From assembly GCA_012729505.1 (NCBI GenBank), contig JAAYDA010000021.1:1-53126 (forward strand): DNA of 53,126 bases, read 5' to 3'. Both the position numbers and the translations under genes were made by a program. This DNA is from Syntrophomonadaceae bacterium (lineage in GTDB: Bacteria > Bacillota > Syntrophomonadia > Syntrophomonadales > DTU052). The notes under the pieces are model-generated. The model had not been told where the DNA came from and searched no databases. It saw only the letters and a program-made list of their open reading frames with translations. This document shows, piece by piece, positions 8,181 to 18,281 of the stretch. How positions within the stretch are numbered: the stretch's first letter is position 1; every line of letters starts with the position of its first letter.

Positions 8181-8332
8181 GGGGACGGGAAAGATCATAC
8201 AGGTGGAATTAAGGATGTGGGAGTAGGAAGTTCGGCGCAGGGCGTCGAACTTCCTTGCTTGGGAAGCGCAAATCTCTTAAATTAAGATGAGTTGGGCTTC
8301 CGCTTATATAGACACATTTTGGAGTTGAGTTA
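8181..8332. repeat. two hairpins between the heptamer array and murJ
   Basis: Arms ggaagttcg (8226-8234) and cgaacttcc (8245-8253) form a 9-bp perfect hairpin. A second, imperfect one spans 8262-8302 (ggaagc ... gcttcc), and its left arm ggaagcgcaaatctctt matches the hairpin at 4834-4870. A shared acgggg(g)acgg precedes both copies. Neither is followed by a T-run. Confidence 0.5.
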
Positions 8333-9904
8333 ATGGCTGGGAAGAAGACAATCGCCAAAGTAGTGGGAATGCTGATGGTAACTATGTTCCTTGCCCGTAT
8401 ATTGGGGTATGTGCGGGACATGGTTATCTATTCCAGCTTTGGGCAGACCTACATAACTGATGCCTATAATGCAGCGTTTTCGGTGCCGGATTTCATTTAT
8501 ATGCTCCTGGTGGGAGGGGCTTTGAGTTCTGCCCTGATACCGGTGTTATCCGGGTATTTTGCCAAGGGAGATGATAAAGAAGGCTGGAAGCTGGTCAGTC
8601 TGGTTTTAAATTGGACCATAGTTTTGTTGATAATATTGATCGGATTAGGGCTGGTTTTCACACGTTCCCTGATTCTGCTTCTCGTCCCCAAGCTTCCGCC
8701 GGAGACTATCAGCCTGGCTGTGACTCTAACCAGGGTCATGCTGTTCCAATCCTTCTTTATGGGGTTGAACGGTATTTCTATGGGGATATTAAATACTCGT
8801 CAACATTTTACCATGCCGGCGGTGGGAGGAATATTCTACAATCTGGCCATAATTGCCGTGGGATTGCTTATGATGGAGTATTGGGGGATAATGGCCTTTT
8901 CCGTAGGAGTAGTAGTAGGTTCGGTACTGAACTTTGCTATTCAGGTTCCGGCTTTGAAAAGAGCCGGATTTATCTATTATCCGACCTTTAATCCAAACCA
9001 TCCGGGATTGAAGCAGATTCTCCTGCTGATGCTTCCTATTATGATTGGATTGTCAGTGACTCAGATAAACCTGTTTGTAAATCAAAATTTAGCCTCGGGT
9101 TTGGCGGAAGGTTCGATTTCTGCGTTGCGGCTGGCTCAGCGTATTATGCAGCTTCCCATCGGGATATTCGGTGTATCGGTGGCAATGGCGGTTTTCCCCA
9201 CCATGTCTGAACAGGTAGCCAATAAAAATATTGGGGAATTTAAAAGATTGTTTTCTCTGGGCTTGAGAGCGATTTTCGTTATTACGATACCGGCAGCTTT
9301 AGGCTTGATGGCTTTACGGGAGCCGCTCATTGCTTTGTTTTTTCAGCATGGGCAGTTTGACGCGGGGGATACCCTGGCCACGGCCCAGGCACTTTTCTTT
9401 TATTGCTTCGGTCTGTTCGCCTATAGTGGACTGCAGCTGGCCAATCGAATATTCTATTCACTACAGGATACTATTACTCCGGTGGTAACTGGCTTAGCAT
9501 CCATTGCCCTTAATATTATCCTCTCCATTCTGCTGGTGCAGGTTATGAGTCACCAGGGATTGGCCTTGGCATATTCTATTGCCGGTGTCTTCAATTTAAT
9601 GCTGCTGATCCTTCTGGCCAGGAAGCGGATGGGGCAGATTGGAGGGGGCCGGATGATCTTTAGTTTTCTGGCAGCTTGTCTGGCCGGGGGACTCATGTAT
9701 ATTGGAGTAAGATTGGGGATAAATGCAATTACTCCCTGGTTGGCTTTTACACCGAAGCTTAATGCTTTTATAATAGTTTTGGCAGGAACGTCACTGGGAA
9801 TCATAATTTACGGTATAATTATTTCTATCTTCCGTCTGGAGGAAACTCAGTTGGTATTAAGCTTGTTTAAAAATCGCCTGCCCAATCTTAGATTTAGAGT
9901 TTAA
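8333..9904 (+). CDS. murJ: lipid II flippase MurJ
   Basis: This MOP-superfamily membrane protein flips lipid-linked peptidoglycan precursor across the membrane. The 523 residues contain about 14 hydrophobic helices. The N-terminal ARILGYVRDMVIYSSFG and later LRLAQRIMQLPIGIFGVSVAMAVFP are typical MurJ/MviN stretches (quoted only in part as signatures). ATG 8333 is preceded by ggagttgag. It stands alone between the repeat region and lepA. A related role in O-antigen or spore polysaccharide export is less likely given the conserved motifs. Confidence 0.9.
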   Translation: MAGKKTIAKVVGMLMVTMFLARILGYVRDMVIYSSFGQTYITDAYNAAFSVPDFIYMLLVGGALSSALIPVLSGYFAKGDDKEGWKLVSLVLNWTIVLLIILIGLGLVFTRSLILLLVPKLPPETISLAVTLTRVMLFQSFFMGLNGISMGILNTRQHFTMPAVGGIFYNLAIIAVGLLMMEYWGIMAFSVGVVVGSVLNFAIQVPALKRAGFIYYPTFNPNHPGLKQILLLMLPIMIGLSVTQINLFVNQNLASGLAEGSISALRLAQRIMQLPIGIFGVSVAMAVFPTMSEQVANKNIGEFKRLFSLGLRAIFVITIPAALGLMALREPLIALFFQHGQFDAGDTLATAQALFFYCFGLFAYSGLQLANRIFYSLQDTITPVVTGLASIALNIILSILLVQVMSHQGLALAYSIAGVFNLMLLILLARKRMGQIGGGRMIFSFLAACLAGGLMYIGVRLGINAITPWLAFTPKLNAFIIVLAGTSLGIIIYGIIISIFRLEETQLVLSLFKNRLPNLRFRV

Positions 9905-9916
9905 TGGAGGATTATT

Positions 9917-11716
9917 GTGGATAATATCAGGAACTTCTGCATCATTGCTCATATTGACCACGGAAAATCAACTTTGGCGGATCGCCTGATGGAGTATACC
10001 GGGGCTCTTACCCAGCGAGAAATGCGGGAACAGTTCCTTGATACACTGGATCTGGAACGTGAACGGGGCATTACCATAAAGCTGACTCCGGTCAGATTGG
10101 AGTATACCAGCATTGCCGGAGAAAAGTACATTTTTAATCTGATCGATACTCCCGGTCATGTTGACTTTTCCTATGAGGTATCACGCAGCTTGGCGGCCTG
10201 TGATGGAGCCTTGCTGGTGGTGGATGCCTCTCAGGGAATTGAAGCGCAGACTTTGGCTAATGTTTACCAGGCTATGGATCTGGATCTTGAAATAATTGGG
10301 GTTTTAAATAAAATAGACCTGCCTAATGCTGAGCCGGAGAGGGTTATGGAGGAAATCGAAGATATTTTAGGAATTGATCCGGATGAAGTGATACTGGTTT
10401 CGGCTAAGTTGGGACAGGGTATCCAAGATGTTCTGGAAGCGGCTGCGGCCAAGATTCCTCCTCCGCGGGGAGAAGCGGAAGGACCGCTGAAGGCTTTGAT
10501 TTTTGACTCCTATTTTGATTCCTATCGGGGAGCAATAAGCTATATACGCGTCTTTGACGGACAAGTCAAAAAGGGCGATATTATTCAGATGATGTCCACA
10601 GGCAGAGAGTTTGAAGTATCGGAGGTAGGCGTTTTCGCTCCGCGTATGAAAGGGGTATCGGTGCTGAAGGCAGGAGAGGTAGGTTATCTGGCGGCAGGGC
10701 TGAAAAATGTTTTGGATACACGTGTCGGTGATACAATCACTTTGGCCGGTAATCCGGCCGGCCAGCCGTTGTCCGGTTATCGTCGGATAAAACCCGTTGT
10801 GTATTGCGGCTTATATCCGGTTGAAAACAGTGAGTTTGAAAAATTGCGGGATGCTCTGGAAAAGCTGCGGTTAAACGATGCTTCCTTGCAGTTTGAGCCG
10901 GAAACTTCAGAGGCATTGGGTTTTGGCTTCCGGTGTGGTTTTTTGGGATTACTGCATATGGAGATAATCAATCAGCGGTTGGAGCGGGAATATGACCTGG
11001 AGCTGATTGTTACCGCCCCCAGTGTGGTATACAAAATCATCCTGGAAAATGGTGAGGTTCGTGATGTTGATAATCCGGCTCACTGGCCATCGGCGGGTGA
11101 GACCAGAGAAGTACAGGAGCCCTATGTGCAGGCTACTATTATGGTGCCGGATGAGTTTATCGGCAGTATTATGGAGTTGTGCCAGGAAAAGAGAGGTACC
11201 TTTAAGAACATGGAGTACCTCTCGCTTCATCGGGTTATGTTGATGTATGAGCTGCCTTTATCAGAGATTATTTATGATTTCTTTGACGCTCTGAAATCCA
11301 GAACTAAAGGGTATGCTTCCTTTGATTATGAAATTATCGGTTATCTTCCATCAGACCTGGTCAAGCTGGATATAATGCTGAATGGGGAGCCTGTAGATGC
11401 TCTGTCCTTTATTGTACATAAAGAAAAATCCTATGCCCGGGCCCGGCTCATTACAGAGAAATTGCGCAAAATCATTCCCCGGCAGTTATATGAAGTGGCG
11501 ATTCAAGCCTCGATTGGCAGCCGAATTATAGCACGGGAGAGCGTCAAGGCCAGACGTAAAGATGTCTTGGCTAAATGTTATGGCGGTGACATCACCCGCA
11601 AGAAAAAGCTGCTGGAGAAACAAAAAGAGGGCAAAAAACGCATGAAACAAATTGGGCGGGTAGAAGTCCCCAAAGAGACGTTTATCACTGTATTGAATAT
11701 GGATGACAGCAAGTGA
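9917..11716 (+). CDS. lepA: elongation factor 4 (LepA), ribosomal back-translocase GTPase
   Basis: This translational GTPase binds stalled or misassembled ribosomes. Motifs: G1 AHIDHGKST (11-19), G3 DTPGH (about 76-80), G4 NKID (about 131-134), and a C-terminal LepA-specific domain ending in lysine-rich [19 protein letters not shown]. The 599 residues are the usual length. The GTG start at 9917 follows atggagg. The stop codon overlaps the hemW start (GTGA), so the two genes are probably translationally coupled, as often seen upstream of hrcA. Confidence 0.97.
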   Translation: MDNIRNFCIIAHIDHGKSTLADRLMEYTGALTQREMREQFLDTLDLERERGITIKLTPVRLEYTSIAGEKYIFNLIDTPGHVDFSYEVSRSLAACDGALLVVDASQGIEAQTLANVYQAMDLDLEIIGVLNKIDLPNAEPERVMEEIEDILGIDPDEVILVSAKLGQGIQDVLEAAAAKIPPPRGEAEGPLKALIFDSYFDSYRGAISYIRVFDGQVKKGDIIQMMSTGREFEVSEVGVFAPRMKGVSVLKAGEVGYLAAGLKNVLDTRVGDTITLAGNPAGQPLSGYRRIKPVVYCGLYPVENSEFEKLRDALEKLRLNDASLQFEPETSEALGFGFRCGFLGLLHMEIINQRLEREYDLELIVTAPSVVYKIILENGEVRDVDNPAHWPSAGETREVQEPYVQATIMVPDEFIGSIMELCQEKRGTFKNMEYLSLHRVMLMYELPLSEIIYDFFDALKSRTKGYASFDYEIIGYLPSDLVKLDIMLNGEPVDALSFIVHKEKSYARARLITEKLRKIIPRQLYEVAIQASIGSRIIARESVKARRKDVLAKCYGGDITRKKKLLEKQKEGKKRMKQIGRVEVPKETFITVLNMDDSK

Positions 11717-12855
11717 TCACGACGGGACTGTATATTCACTATCCTTTCTGTGTCAGGAAATGCTCTTACTGCGACTTTTATTCTGTTCCCTTTCATAGAG
11801 AGAGCAGCGAAGCCTACCTGCAGGCATTAATGCAGGAGTTAAGCCTGACGGCGGAGACCCGGAGGGGAGTGATAAAAAGCATTTACCTGGGCGGGGGTAC
11901 CCCCAGCCTGATTGAACCTGCTTTTATCGAAAGCCTCCTGGCTGGAATTCAGCACAGCTTCGAAGTTGGACCGGAATGTGAGATAACAATCGAAATGAAT
12001 CCGGGGACCTCAGACCCGGACCGGCTGAAAAGCTATAAGAGAGCCGGCATCAATCGAGTCAGTCTGGGTGTACAGTCATTGCATAATGAAGAATTGCAGA
12101 TTCTGGGGAGGGTTCATTCCCGTGACCAGGTGCTGCAGGCGGTCGAATGGATTAATCAAGCGGGATTTGAAAACTATGGACTGGATCTTATTTACGGAAT
12201 TCCCGGACAGACAATGACCAAATGGCTGGCGACTTTACAGGGGGCGGCAGATCTTAAGCCCCGCCACCTCTCATGTTATCTTCTTCAAATGGAAAATACA
12301 GTTCCTCTGGAAGCCGCTCTTGCCGAAGGCCGCTGGAAAAGGCCGGATGAAGAAGAGGAAGCAGACATGTATTATGCTATGCTTTCATTTCTGCATACTC
12401 ACAATTATCAGCACTATGAAATTTCGAATTTCTGCAGTCCCGGTTTTTCTTGTGTTCATAACCTGAATTACTGGGAAGGCGGCAGTTATATAGGCTTGGG
12501 TGCCGGAGCCGTCTCTTTTTGGGAAGGGCAGCGATATGAGAATACCCCAGAAATCAGCGCCTATATTGAAAACTTAAGCCGGGGCGCCGGCCCTCCTTAC
12601 CAGGTACTGGAGTCTTTGGATGGGACTGCATTGGCGGCAGATGCCATGATAATGGGTCTCAGAATGACCCGGGGCATCAATATTACTCATTTGTCCCGCC
12701 GTCTGGGCCTGGATGTGATGGAATTGTTTCATCAGTCAATCAGCATCGGATTAGAGGAAGGCTTGTTGGAGCTTAATGGCCCATGGCTGCGGCTGACCCA
12801 GCGAGGATACTTCCTGTCCAATCGAGTCTTTATTCAGATGTTAGATGTTCTCTAG
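11713..12855 (+). CDS. hemW: radical SAM heme chaperone HemW
   Basis: This oxygen-independent coproporphyrinogen oxidase-like protein is now regarded as a heme chaperone. The radical SAM cluster motif CVRKCSYC lies at residues 13-20 (Cys 13, 17, 20), followed by the glycine-rich YLGGGTPSL and the family C-terminal domain. It lacks the N-terminal extension of true HemN, which favours HemW. At 380 residues it has the expected length. The GTG start overlaps the lepA stop by 4 bases. It precedes the hrcA promoter, the standard lepA-hemW-hrcA order. Confidence 0.93.
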   Translation: MITTGLYIHYPFCVRKCSYCDFYSVPFHRESSEAYLQALMQELSLTAETRRGVIKSIYLGGGTPSLIEPAFIESLLAGIQHSFEVGPECEITIEMNPGTSDPDRLKSYKRAGINRVSLGVQSLHNEELQILGRVHSRDQVLQAVEWINQAGFENYGLDLIYGIPGQTMTKWLATLQGAADLKPRHLSCYLLQMENTVPLEAALAEGRWKRPDEEEEADMYYAMLSFLHTHNYQHYEISNFCSPGFSCVHNLNYWEGGSYIGLGAGAVSFWEGQRYENTPEISAYIENLSRGAGPPYQVLESLDGTALAADAMIMGLRMTRGINITHLSRRLGLDVMELFHQSISIGLEEGLLELNGPWLRLTQRGYFLSNRVFIQMLDVL

Positions 12856-12960
12856 TATTTCAGAAAAGCATGAATGGGTATGAGGCTGAATTCAAGTCAT
12901 TTTACCTGGACTATGGGGAATAATTGACCTAAAGGGTGGGAAATCCCCCAGCAAGGTTGC

Positions 12961-12989
12961 TTGACAAAGCCATCTGCTGATGCTATTTT
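12961..12989 (+). promoter_or_regulatory. sigma-A promoter of the hrcA-dnaK operon
   Basis: A perfect -35 TTGACA (12961-12966), a 17-base spacer, and -10 TATTTT (12984-12989) put the transcript start just before the CIRCE element, where bound HrcA would block the polymerase. Confidence 0.8.
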
Positions 12990-13004
12990 TTTATTAATGA
13001 TTCA

Positions 13005-13031
13005 TTAGCACTCGACCAAAGAGAGTGCTAA
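13005..13031 (+). promoter_or_regulatory. CIRCE operator (HrcA binding site)
   Basis: TTAGCACTC (13005-13013), 9 bases, GAGTGCTAA (13023-13031): a perfect match to the CIRCE consensus TTAGCACTC-N9-GAGTGCTAA. It lies between promoter and hrcA, so the operon should be repressed by HrcA and induced by heat or misfolded protein. Confidence 0.97.
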
Positions 13032-13044
13032 CAGGGTGATTTTA

Positions 13045-14070
13045 ATGAATATAGATGATAGAAAAAGAATTATATTAGAGGCTGTTATCAAAGATTATGT
13101 AAAAACAGCCGAGCCGGTAGGGTCCAGAGCTATCGCCAAAAAGTACAACTTAGGAGTTAGCCCGGCTACCGTTCGCAATGAAATGGCAGACCTGGAGGAA
13201 ATGGGATTTCTGGAACAGCCTCATACCTCATCGGGCCGCATTCCATCGGAAAGCGGTTTTCGATATTACGTTGATTATATGATGGTTAAAGACCAGTTAA
13301 CCAGACAGGAAGAGAGCTTTCTGGAACAAATTCTTACCCAGAAGATTGAAGATATCTCTGCTGTCATCCAAAGGACGGCGGACATTTTAGCCAAGTTCAC
13401 CAATTATGCTTCCATAATGGTTGCGCCTCCGGCTACCACTGATAATTTACGCCATATTCAGCTGGTTCCCATTGGGCATAGCCAGGCATTGGTCATAATG
13501 GTAAGTGATGTTGGTGGTGTGGTTCATAAACGCATCGATCTTCCTGAATCCATAAGACCGGAAGATTTAGAGCAATTATCCCAGCTTTTCAATTCCAATT
13601 TACATGGCAATCCCAAAGATATTAGTCGTACCATGTTAAGCAGTCTGCGGACGGAGCTCCTTTATCGCCGCCAGGTGATTGAGCGGGCTTTAGAGGCAAT
13701 TGAAATGGCTATGGGAGGCGGTTATCAGCAAAAGGTCTTTATAAGTGGTGCCCTTAACATTGTAAATCAACCGGAGTTTAAGGATTTTGATAAATTAAGA
13801 AATCTTCTCTTGGTATTGGAAGAACATGACCTTATTCGTAATCTGCTGAGTGAAAGCAGCTTGAAGGAGGTCAGGATTAAAATAGGCAATGAAAATGAAG
13901 CGGAAGAGATTAAAGAGTTAAGCTTGGTTTTCTCTTCTTATGAAGTAGAAGGCCGGGAAAAGGGCAGAATAGGATTGATTGGCCCGGTGCGCATGGAATA
14001 TTGGAAAGCTTCCGCCTCGGTAGAAAAGGTTCGGGATATAGTCCAGGATGTAATAAAGAAGATAAATTGA
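13045..14070 (+). CDS. hrcA: heat-inducible transcription repressor HrcA
   Basis: HrcA binds CIRCE and represses chaperone operons. Its activity usually depends on chaperonin (GroEL) availability. The N-terminal winged helix includes DYVKTAEPVGSRAI and VSPATVRNEMADLE. A GAF-like central domain and the C-terminal GLIGPVRMEYWKA motif follow. I chose ATG 13045, preceded by agggtgat; GTG 13036 is an in-frame alternative. It is the first gene of the operon, directly after its own operator. The next gene is an archaeal-type chaperonin, so which chaperonin modulates this HrcA is an open question. Confidence 0.95.
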   Translation: MNIDDRKRIILEAVIKDYVKTAEPVGSRAIAKKYNLGVSPATVRNEMADLEEMGFLEQPHTSSGRIPSESGFRYYVDYMMVKDQLTRQEESFLEQILTQKIEDISAVIQRTADILAKFTNYASIMVAPPATTDNLRHIQLVPIGHSQALVIMVSDVGGVVHKRIDLPESIRPEDLEQLSQLFNSNLHGNPKDISRTMLSSLRTELLYRRQVIERALEAIEMAMGGGYQQKVFISGALNIVNQPEFKDFDKLRNLLLVLEEHDLIRNLLSESSLKEVRIKIGNENEAEEIKELSLVFSSYEVEGREKGRIGLIGPVRMEYWKASASVEKVRDIVQDVIKKIN

Positions 14071-14082
14071 TGAGGAGATTTC

Positions 14083-15615
14083 ATGGCTGATAAGGTCAAC
14101 CTGGGTCAGGAAATAGACGACCGGTTTAAAACTCTGGTAAACAACACCACCGCTGCCCGGGTGGTGTCACAGGCGGTTGAGGGTACCATTGGACCTAAAG
14201 GACTGGATACCATGATGGTCGACAGCTTCGGTGATGTGGTAATTACTAATGATGGGATTACTATCCTTCGGTTGATGGAGATTAATCACCCGGCGGCCCA
14301 TATGATAATCAATGCTGCCCGCTCCCAGCAGGATGAAGTAGGAGATGGCACAACTACAGCTACCATTATGGCTTCGGCTATGATTTCTGAAGGGCTGAAC
14401 CAGGTCTTGAAAGGTGTGCCGGTGGCCAAAGTCCTGGAGGGAATAGCCCAAGCCACTGCCTATGGGGCAGAGGAGATCCGAAGATGTTCACGTCCGGTGG
14501 AAGGCTGGGATGATCAGGTTCTGTTTCAGGTGGCTAAGGTGGCTGGACGAGGGAATCTTGAATTGGCAGAGCTGGTGGTGAAGGCAGGCGCGATTATAGG
14601 TATTGATCAACTGCAGGAACCCGGATATAAATTTGCCGAGGCGGTTATGGCAGTTGAAGGGGGGAACAGTGAGGTAGTACTGGGAGTTATAGTCAACCAG
14701 AAGCCGGTGAATCGTGAAATGCCCAATCGAGTTGATTTTGCTAAAATTCTGGTGATTGATGATGCCCTCAAACCGGAAGATTTAGAAGAGGGTGCTCTGC
14801 GGACCGAACTGGGCTTCAGAAAGTATTTGGAACTGAAAGATATCTATCATCACAATCTCCTGAAGATAAAGGAGATGAGAATAGGCTTGGTGCTGGCAGA
14901 TCGCAGTGTGGATGATATGGCGGAGGAGATTCTGACTGATGCCGGCATTATGGTGGTACAGCGAGTGAGTCGCCGGGAACTGGAACGGGTTTGTGAACAT
15001 ACCGGGGCTCGTATGATAAAAAGGAACGCCTTAAACCGGACCCCGGAGCAATTAGAAAAATATCTGGGTCAGGCTGAGCTGGTGCAGTATCAGGAGGATC
15101 TGGAAAACATAAGAATTATAGGGGGGCAGGGCCAAGGCACTGCCACTATCTTAGTGGGCGCAGCCACCTCTGAAGTAGTTGAGGAGCGGGAGCGCATGGC
15201 CAGGGATGCGGCGGCTGCCGTTCAGGCGGCTTTGAAGGGTGGAGTGGTACCGGGAGGAGGCGCCCTCGAAGTGTGGGTGGCATCATCTTTGGCTAAGCTG
15301 GCTCATGAAGTCCAGGGAATGACTTCTTACGGAATTCAATGTGTCAAGGAGGCCTTGGAAAAGCCTTTTTCATGTATCATAAATAATGCCGGCTTGAATT
15401 CCCTGGAGAAATTGGTGGAGTTAGCTGCGGTGCAGCAGGCTGCCGGAGATTGTAGATGGGCAGTGAATTGTGATGACGGCCAGGTAATAGACCTGGAACA
15501 AATGGGAGTCTGGGACCCTGCTCTGGTGAAGACGAAGGCTTTAGAGGCGGCCAGTGAGGTGGCTATGGCCATATTGAAAATAAATACGGTTATTAAGAAG
15601 CGGGAGACTGGGTAA
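14083..15615 (+). CDS. group III (archaeal-like, bacterial) chaperonin
   Basis: This is a 60-kDa ring chaperonin of the thermosome/TCP-1 type, not GroEL. Signatures: GTIGPKGLDTMMVDSFGD (35-51), ITNDGITIL (54-62), DEVGDGTTTATI (84-95) and VVPGGGALE (about 388-396). These match archaeal thermosomes (GPKGMDKMLVD, DEVGDGTT) far better than GroEL. Length 510 is slightly short, and the tail (VIKKRETG) lacks a Gly/Met repeat. It is in frame, with tgaggag before ATG 14083, between hrcA and grpE. Established knowledge: archaeal-like chaperonins in dnaK operons are described from a few Firmicutes, notably Carboxydothermus hydrogenoformans (group III). Here it should be under HrcA/CIRCE control and fold substrates passed on by DnaK. 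Confidence 0.92.
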   Translation: MADKVNLGQEIDDRFKTLVNNTTAARVVSQAVEGTIGPKGLDTMMVDSFGDVVITNDGITILRLMEINHPAAHMIINAARSQQDEVGDGTTTATIMASAMISEGLNQVLKGVPVAKVLEGIAQATAYGAEEIRRCSRPVEGWDDQVLFQVAKVAGRGNLELAELVVKAGAIIGIDQLQEPGYKFAEAVMAVEGGNSEVVLGVIVNQKPVNREMPNRVDFAKILVIDDALKPEDLEEGALRTELGFRKYLELKDIYHHNLLKIKEMRIGLVLADRSVDDMAEEILTDAGIMVVQRVSRRELERVCEHTGARMIKRNALNRTPEQLEKYLGQAELVQYQEDLENIRIIGGQGQGTATILVGAATSEVVEERERMARDAAAAVQAALKGGVVPGGGALEVWVASSLAKLAHEVQGMTSYGIQCVKEALEKPFSCIINNAGLNSLEKLVELAAVQQAAGDCRWAVNCDDGQVIDLEQMGVWDPALVKTKALEAASEVAMAILKINTVIKKRETG

Positions 15616-15700
15616 GCACACGCCGCTTATAGAGGTGGGGGTCTTAGGGCGGGTTAGTCATCGGATAGACTAAGGATTGATTTTAGGTGAGGTGACAGCT

Positions 15701-16261
15701 TTGACTGGTGAATGGGATCTCAAGGACGCTGTAGGGGGCGAAGCGACCTCCTTTAGTGAGCCTGAGACAACTGAAGAAAAGGATGAAATTACCATGCTTA
15801 AAGAACAATTGCAGGAACAAACTGCCAAGGCTGAAGAGAATTACGACCGCTATATGAGGGCCTTAGCAGATGGAGAGAATCAGCGTAAACGCTGGCAAAA
15901 GGAGAAAGATGAGCTCCTGCGTTTTGGCAATATGTCCTTGCTCCGCAAAATGCTTCCCTTGGCGGATGATTTTGCTCGGGCGCGGCAAGCCATTGATCAG
16001 GGGGGAGATATGGCTTCATTCCAAAAGGGGGTCGAAATGATTGAAAAGAGGTTGATGGATTTATTTGAACAGGAAGGGGTCCAAATGATTCCGGCCCTGA
16101 ATCAGGAGTTCGATCCTAATTTCCACGAGGCTTTCAGTGTCGATGAAAGTGGCGGCAAGCCTGACGGAACCATCGTACAGGAAATGCAGACCGGCTATAT
16201 TTGTAATGATCGGGTGCTGCGGCCCAGTCTGGTGGTAGTGGCTCAATCAGGGGCCAAATAA
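15701..16261 (+). CDS. grpE: nucleotide exchange factor GrpE
   Basis: GrpE releases ADP from DnaK as a dimer with a long coiled coil. An acidic N-terminus leads into heptads from about residue 25 (TMLKEQLQEQTAKAEENYDR), then the beta-domain signature NPNFHEA-like DPNFHEAFS and GYICNDRVLRPSLVVV near the end. The start is TTG 15701, preceded by aggtgaggtga; the frame runs further to TTG 15677 without a good site. At 186 residues it has normal length. A small hairpin ttagtc/gactaa (15655-15674) lies in the gap after the chaperonin gene. Confidence 0.94.
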   Translation: MTGEWDLKDAVGGEATSFSEPETTEEKDEITMLKEQLQEQTAKAEENYDRYMRALADGENQRKRWQKEKDELLRFGNMSLLRKMLPLADDFARARQAIDQGGDMASFQKGVEMIEKRLMDLFEQEGVQMIPALNQEFDPNFHEAFSVDESGGKPDGTIVQEMQTGYICNDRVLRPSLVVVAQSGAK

Positions 16262-16326
16262 GCCCTTATTAAAATTCTTAATAGTATAGAAACATATTTA
16301 GAAAGATGAAGTTGGAGGTGCATGTA

Positions 16327-18138
16327 ATGGGCAAAGTGGTGGGCATTGATCTGGGAACTACAAACTCCTGTATCGCATTTATGGATGGTAATGATGCCAC
16401 GATTATCCCCAATTCCGAGGGGGAAAGAATAACTCCATCGGTGGTGGCTTTTTCCAAGACAGGAGAAAGACTTACCGGCCGGGTAGCCAAAAGGCAGGCG
16501 GTTACTAATCCTGATCGCACAATTAGTTCAATTAAGCGGCATATGGGAACCGATTTTACGGTAAAGATAGATGACAAAAAGTATTCTCCTCCCGAGATAT
16601 CAGCTATGATTCTGCAAAAACTGAAAGCAGATGCAGAGGCTTATTTAGGAGAGCCGGTTACTCAGGCGGTCATTACTGTCCCTGCTTATTTTACTGATTC
16701 ACAAAGGCAGGCTACTAAAGATGCCGGAAGAATAGCCGGGCTGGAAGTACTGCGGATCATAAACGAACCTACGGCAGCCAGCCTGGGCTATGGTCTGGAT
16801 CGGGAAGGAAGTCAGACCATTTTAGTATTTGACCTGGGCGGCGGAACCTTTGACGTGTCGATCCTGGAGATCGGCGGAGGAGTATTCGAGGTTAAAGCTA
16901 CCAGCGGAAACAACCGTTTGGGTGGCGACGATTTTGATGAGCGCATCATAAATTATCTGGTGACGGAGTTCAAAAAGTCAAATGGGGTTGATCTTACTGC
17001 TGACAAGATGGCCAAACAGCGTCTGAAGGAAGCAGCTGAAAAAGCTAAGCATGAATTATCAACATTAACCTCTACTGACATAAACATACCTTTTGTTACG
17101 GCCACCTCGGAAGGTCCTCTGCATTTGGATCAGCAGCTGACCCGGGCCAAGTTTGATGAGCTGACGGCTGACCTGGTTGAAAAAACAATGGGACCTTTGC
17201 GTCAGGCTCTTAAGGATTCGGGCTTGACCGCTGCCCAGATTGACCGGGTGATTCTGGTGGGCGGATCTACTCGTATGCCTTCGGTACAAACCGCCATCAA
17301 GAATTTCCTGGGCAAAGAACCGTACAAAGGCATTAATCCTGATGAAGTAGTAGCTGCCGGGGCGGCCATCCAGGGAGCGGTATTGGCCGGTGAGGTGAAA
17401 GATGTGGTGCTCCTGGATGTGACTCCTTTGACTCTGGGGATCGAGACTTTGGGAGGCGTATTCACTAAAATGATTGACCGGAACACGACTATCCCAACTT
17501 CGAAGAGTCAGATATATACTACGGCTGCTGATGGCCAGACTTCGGTTGAAATTCATGTTTTACAGGGTGAGCGGACTATGGCTAAGCAAAACGTGACATT
17601 GGGGCGCTTTCACCTGGAAGGTATTCCGGCCGCACCCCGGGGAGTGCCCCAGGTTGAGGTTACCTTTGACATAGATGTTAACGGAATAGTGAACGTTTCC
17701 GCCAAGGATTTGGCTACCAATAAAGAGCAGAAGATTACCATTACCTCTTCCTCGGGTCTGACCAGTGAAGAAATCGAGAAGATGGTCCGGGATGCCGAGA
17801 AGTTTGCCGACGAGGACCGGGTGGCCCGGGAAACGGCTGAAGCTCGCAATGAGGGCGACAGTATGGTTTATCAGGCGGAAAAAGCTATCAAGGATTTTGA
17901 AGAGAAGATAGACTCTGATCTGATCGGCAAGCTCAAGGATGCCAAGGAAGAGTTGGCGAAGGCATTGGCGGGTGAGGATACAGAGCTTATTAAGAGCAAG
18001 ACCGAAGCAGTTACTGCCGCCCTTTACGAGGTGACTGCCAAAGCATATGAACAGAATCCTCCCGGGGATGACTCCGGAGGTTCTGCAGATGGGGTTTATG
18101 ATGCGGATTTTGATGTGACGGATGAAGGAGATAAATAA
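16327..18138 (+). CDS. dnaK: molecular chaperone DnaK (Hsp70)
   Basis: Hsp70 ATPase with N-terminal [12 protein letters not shown] (about 5-16), the [13 protein letters not shown] adenosine site (about 140), [11 protein letters not shown], the [14 protein letters not shown] linker/substrate-domain start (about 360) and a C-terminal helical lid. It has 603 residues. ATG 16327 is preceded by ttggaggtg; an upstream in-frame ATG at 16306 is less likely. Like other Gram-positive DnaKs it lacks a segment of the Gram-negative ATPase domain, judging by length. A terminator-like hairpin follows it, separating it from dnaJ. Confidence 0.97.
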   Translation: MGKVVGIDLGTTNSCIAFMDGNDATIIPNSEGERITPSVVAFSKTGERLTGRVAKRQAVTNPDRTISSIKRHMGTDFTVKIDDKKYSPPEISAMILQKLKADAEAYLGEPVTQAVITVPAYFTDSQRQATKDAGRIAGLEVLRIINEPTAASLGYGLDREGSQTILVFDLGGGTFDVSILEIGGGVFEVKATSGNNRLGGDDFDERIINYLVTEFKKSNGVDLTADKMAKQRLKEAAEKAKHELSTLTSTDINIPFVTATSEGPLHLDQQLTRAKFDELTADLVEKTMGPLRQALKDSGLTAAQIDRVILVGGSTRMPSVQTAIKNFLGKEPYKGINPDEVVAAGAAIQGAVLAGEVKDVVLLDVTPLTLGIETLGGVFTKMIDRNTTIPTSKSQIYTTAADGQTSVEIHVLQGERTMAKQNVTLGRFHLEGIPAAPRGVPQVEVTFDIDVNGIVNVSAKDLATNKEQKITITSSSGLTSEEIEKMVRDAEKFADEDRVARETAEARNEGDSMVYQAEKAIKDFEEKIDSDLIGKLKDAKEELAKALAGEDTELIKSKTEAVTAALYEVTAKAYEQNPPGDDSGGSADGVYDADFDVTDEGDK

Positions 18139-18177
18139 AATATCCCCTGCAAAATAAGTGGTTTTCCGTAATAATTC

Positions 18178-18238
18178 GGGCTCAGCCTCGGTCTGGAAGG
18201 GTCGCCGGGCCCAGCCAGATCCGGGCTGATCCCTTTTT
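18178..18238 (+). terminator. intrinsic terminator or attenuator between dnaK and dnaJ
   Basis: Arms 18178-18196 (gggctcagcc...) and 18215-18233 (...gggctgatccc) pair over about 19 positions with a few mismatches, and TTTTT follows (18234-18238). It should terminate part of the transcripts before dnaJ, lowering dnaJ relative to dnaK. Confidence 0.75.
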
Positions 18239-18281
18239 CATAAGGTCTTATCTATTTATTTTTCCGAAAGGTGGTTTTGTT

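Noticed and set aside
7803-8198. Minus-strand 131-codon frame with a Ser/Pro/Tyr/Leu repeat
   Set aside because: It is only the translation of the heptamer array plus the antisense of spoIIP; no ribosome binding site and the repeat period of 7 is not a codon multiple.
17065-17556. Minus-strand open frame inside dnaK
   Set aside because: Antisense shadow of the conserved substrate-domain region.
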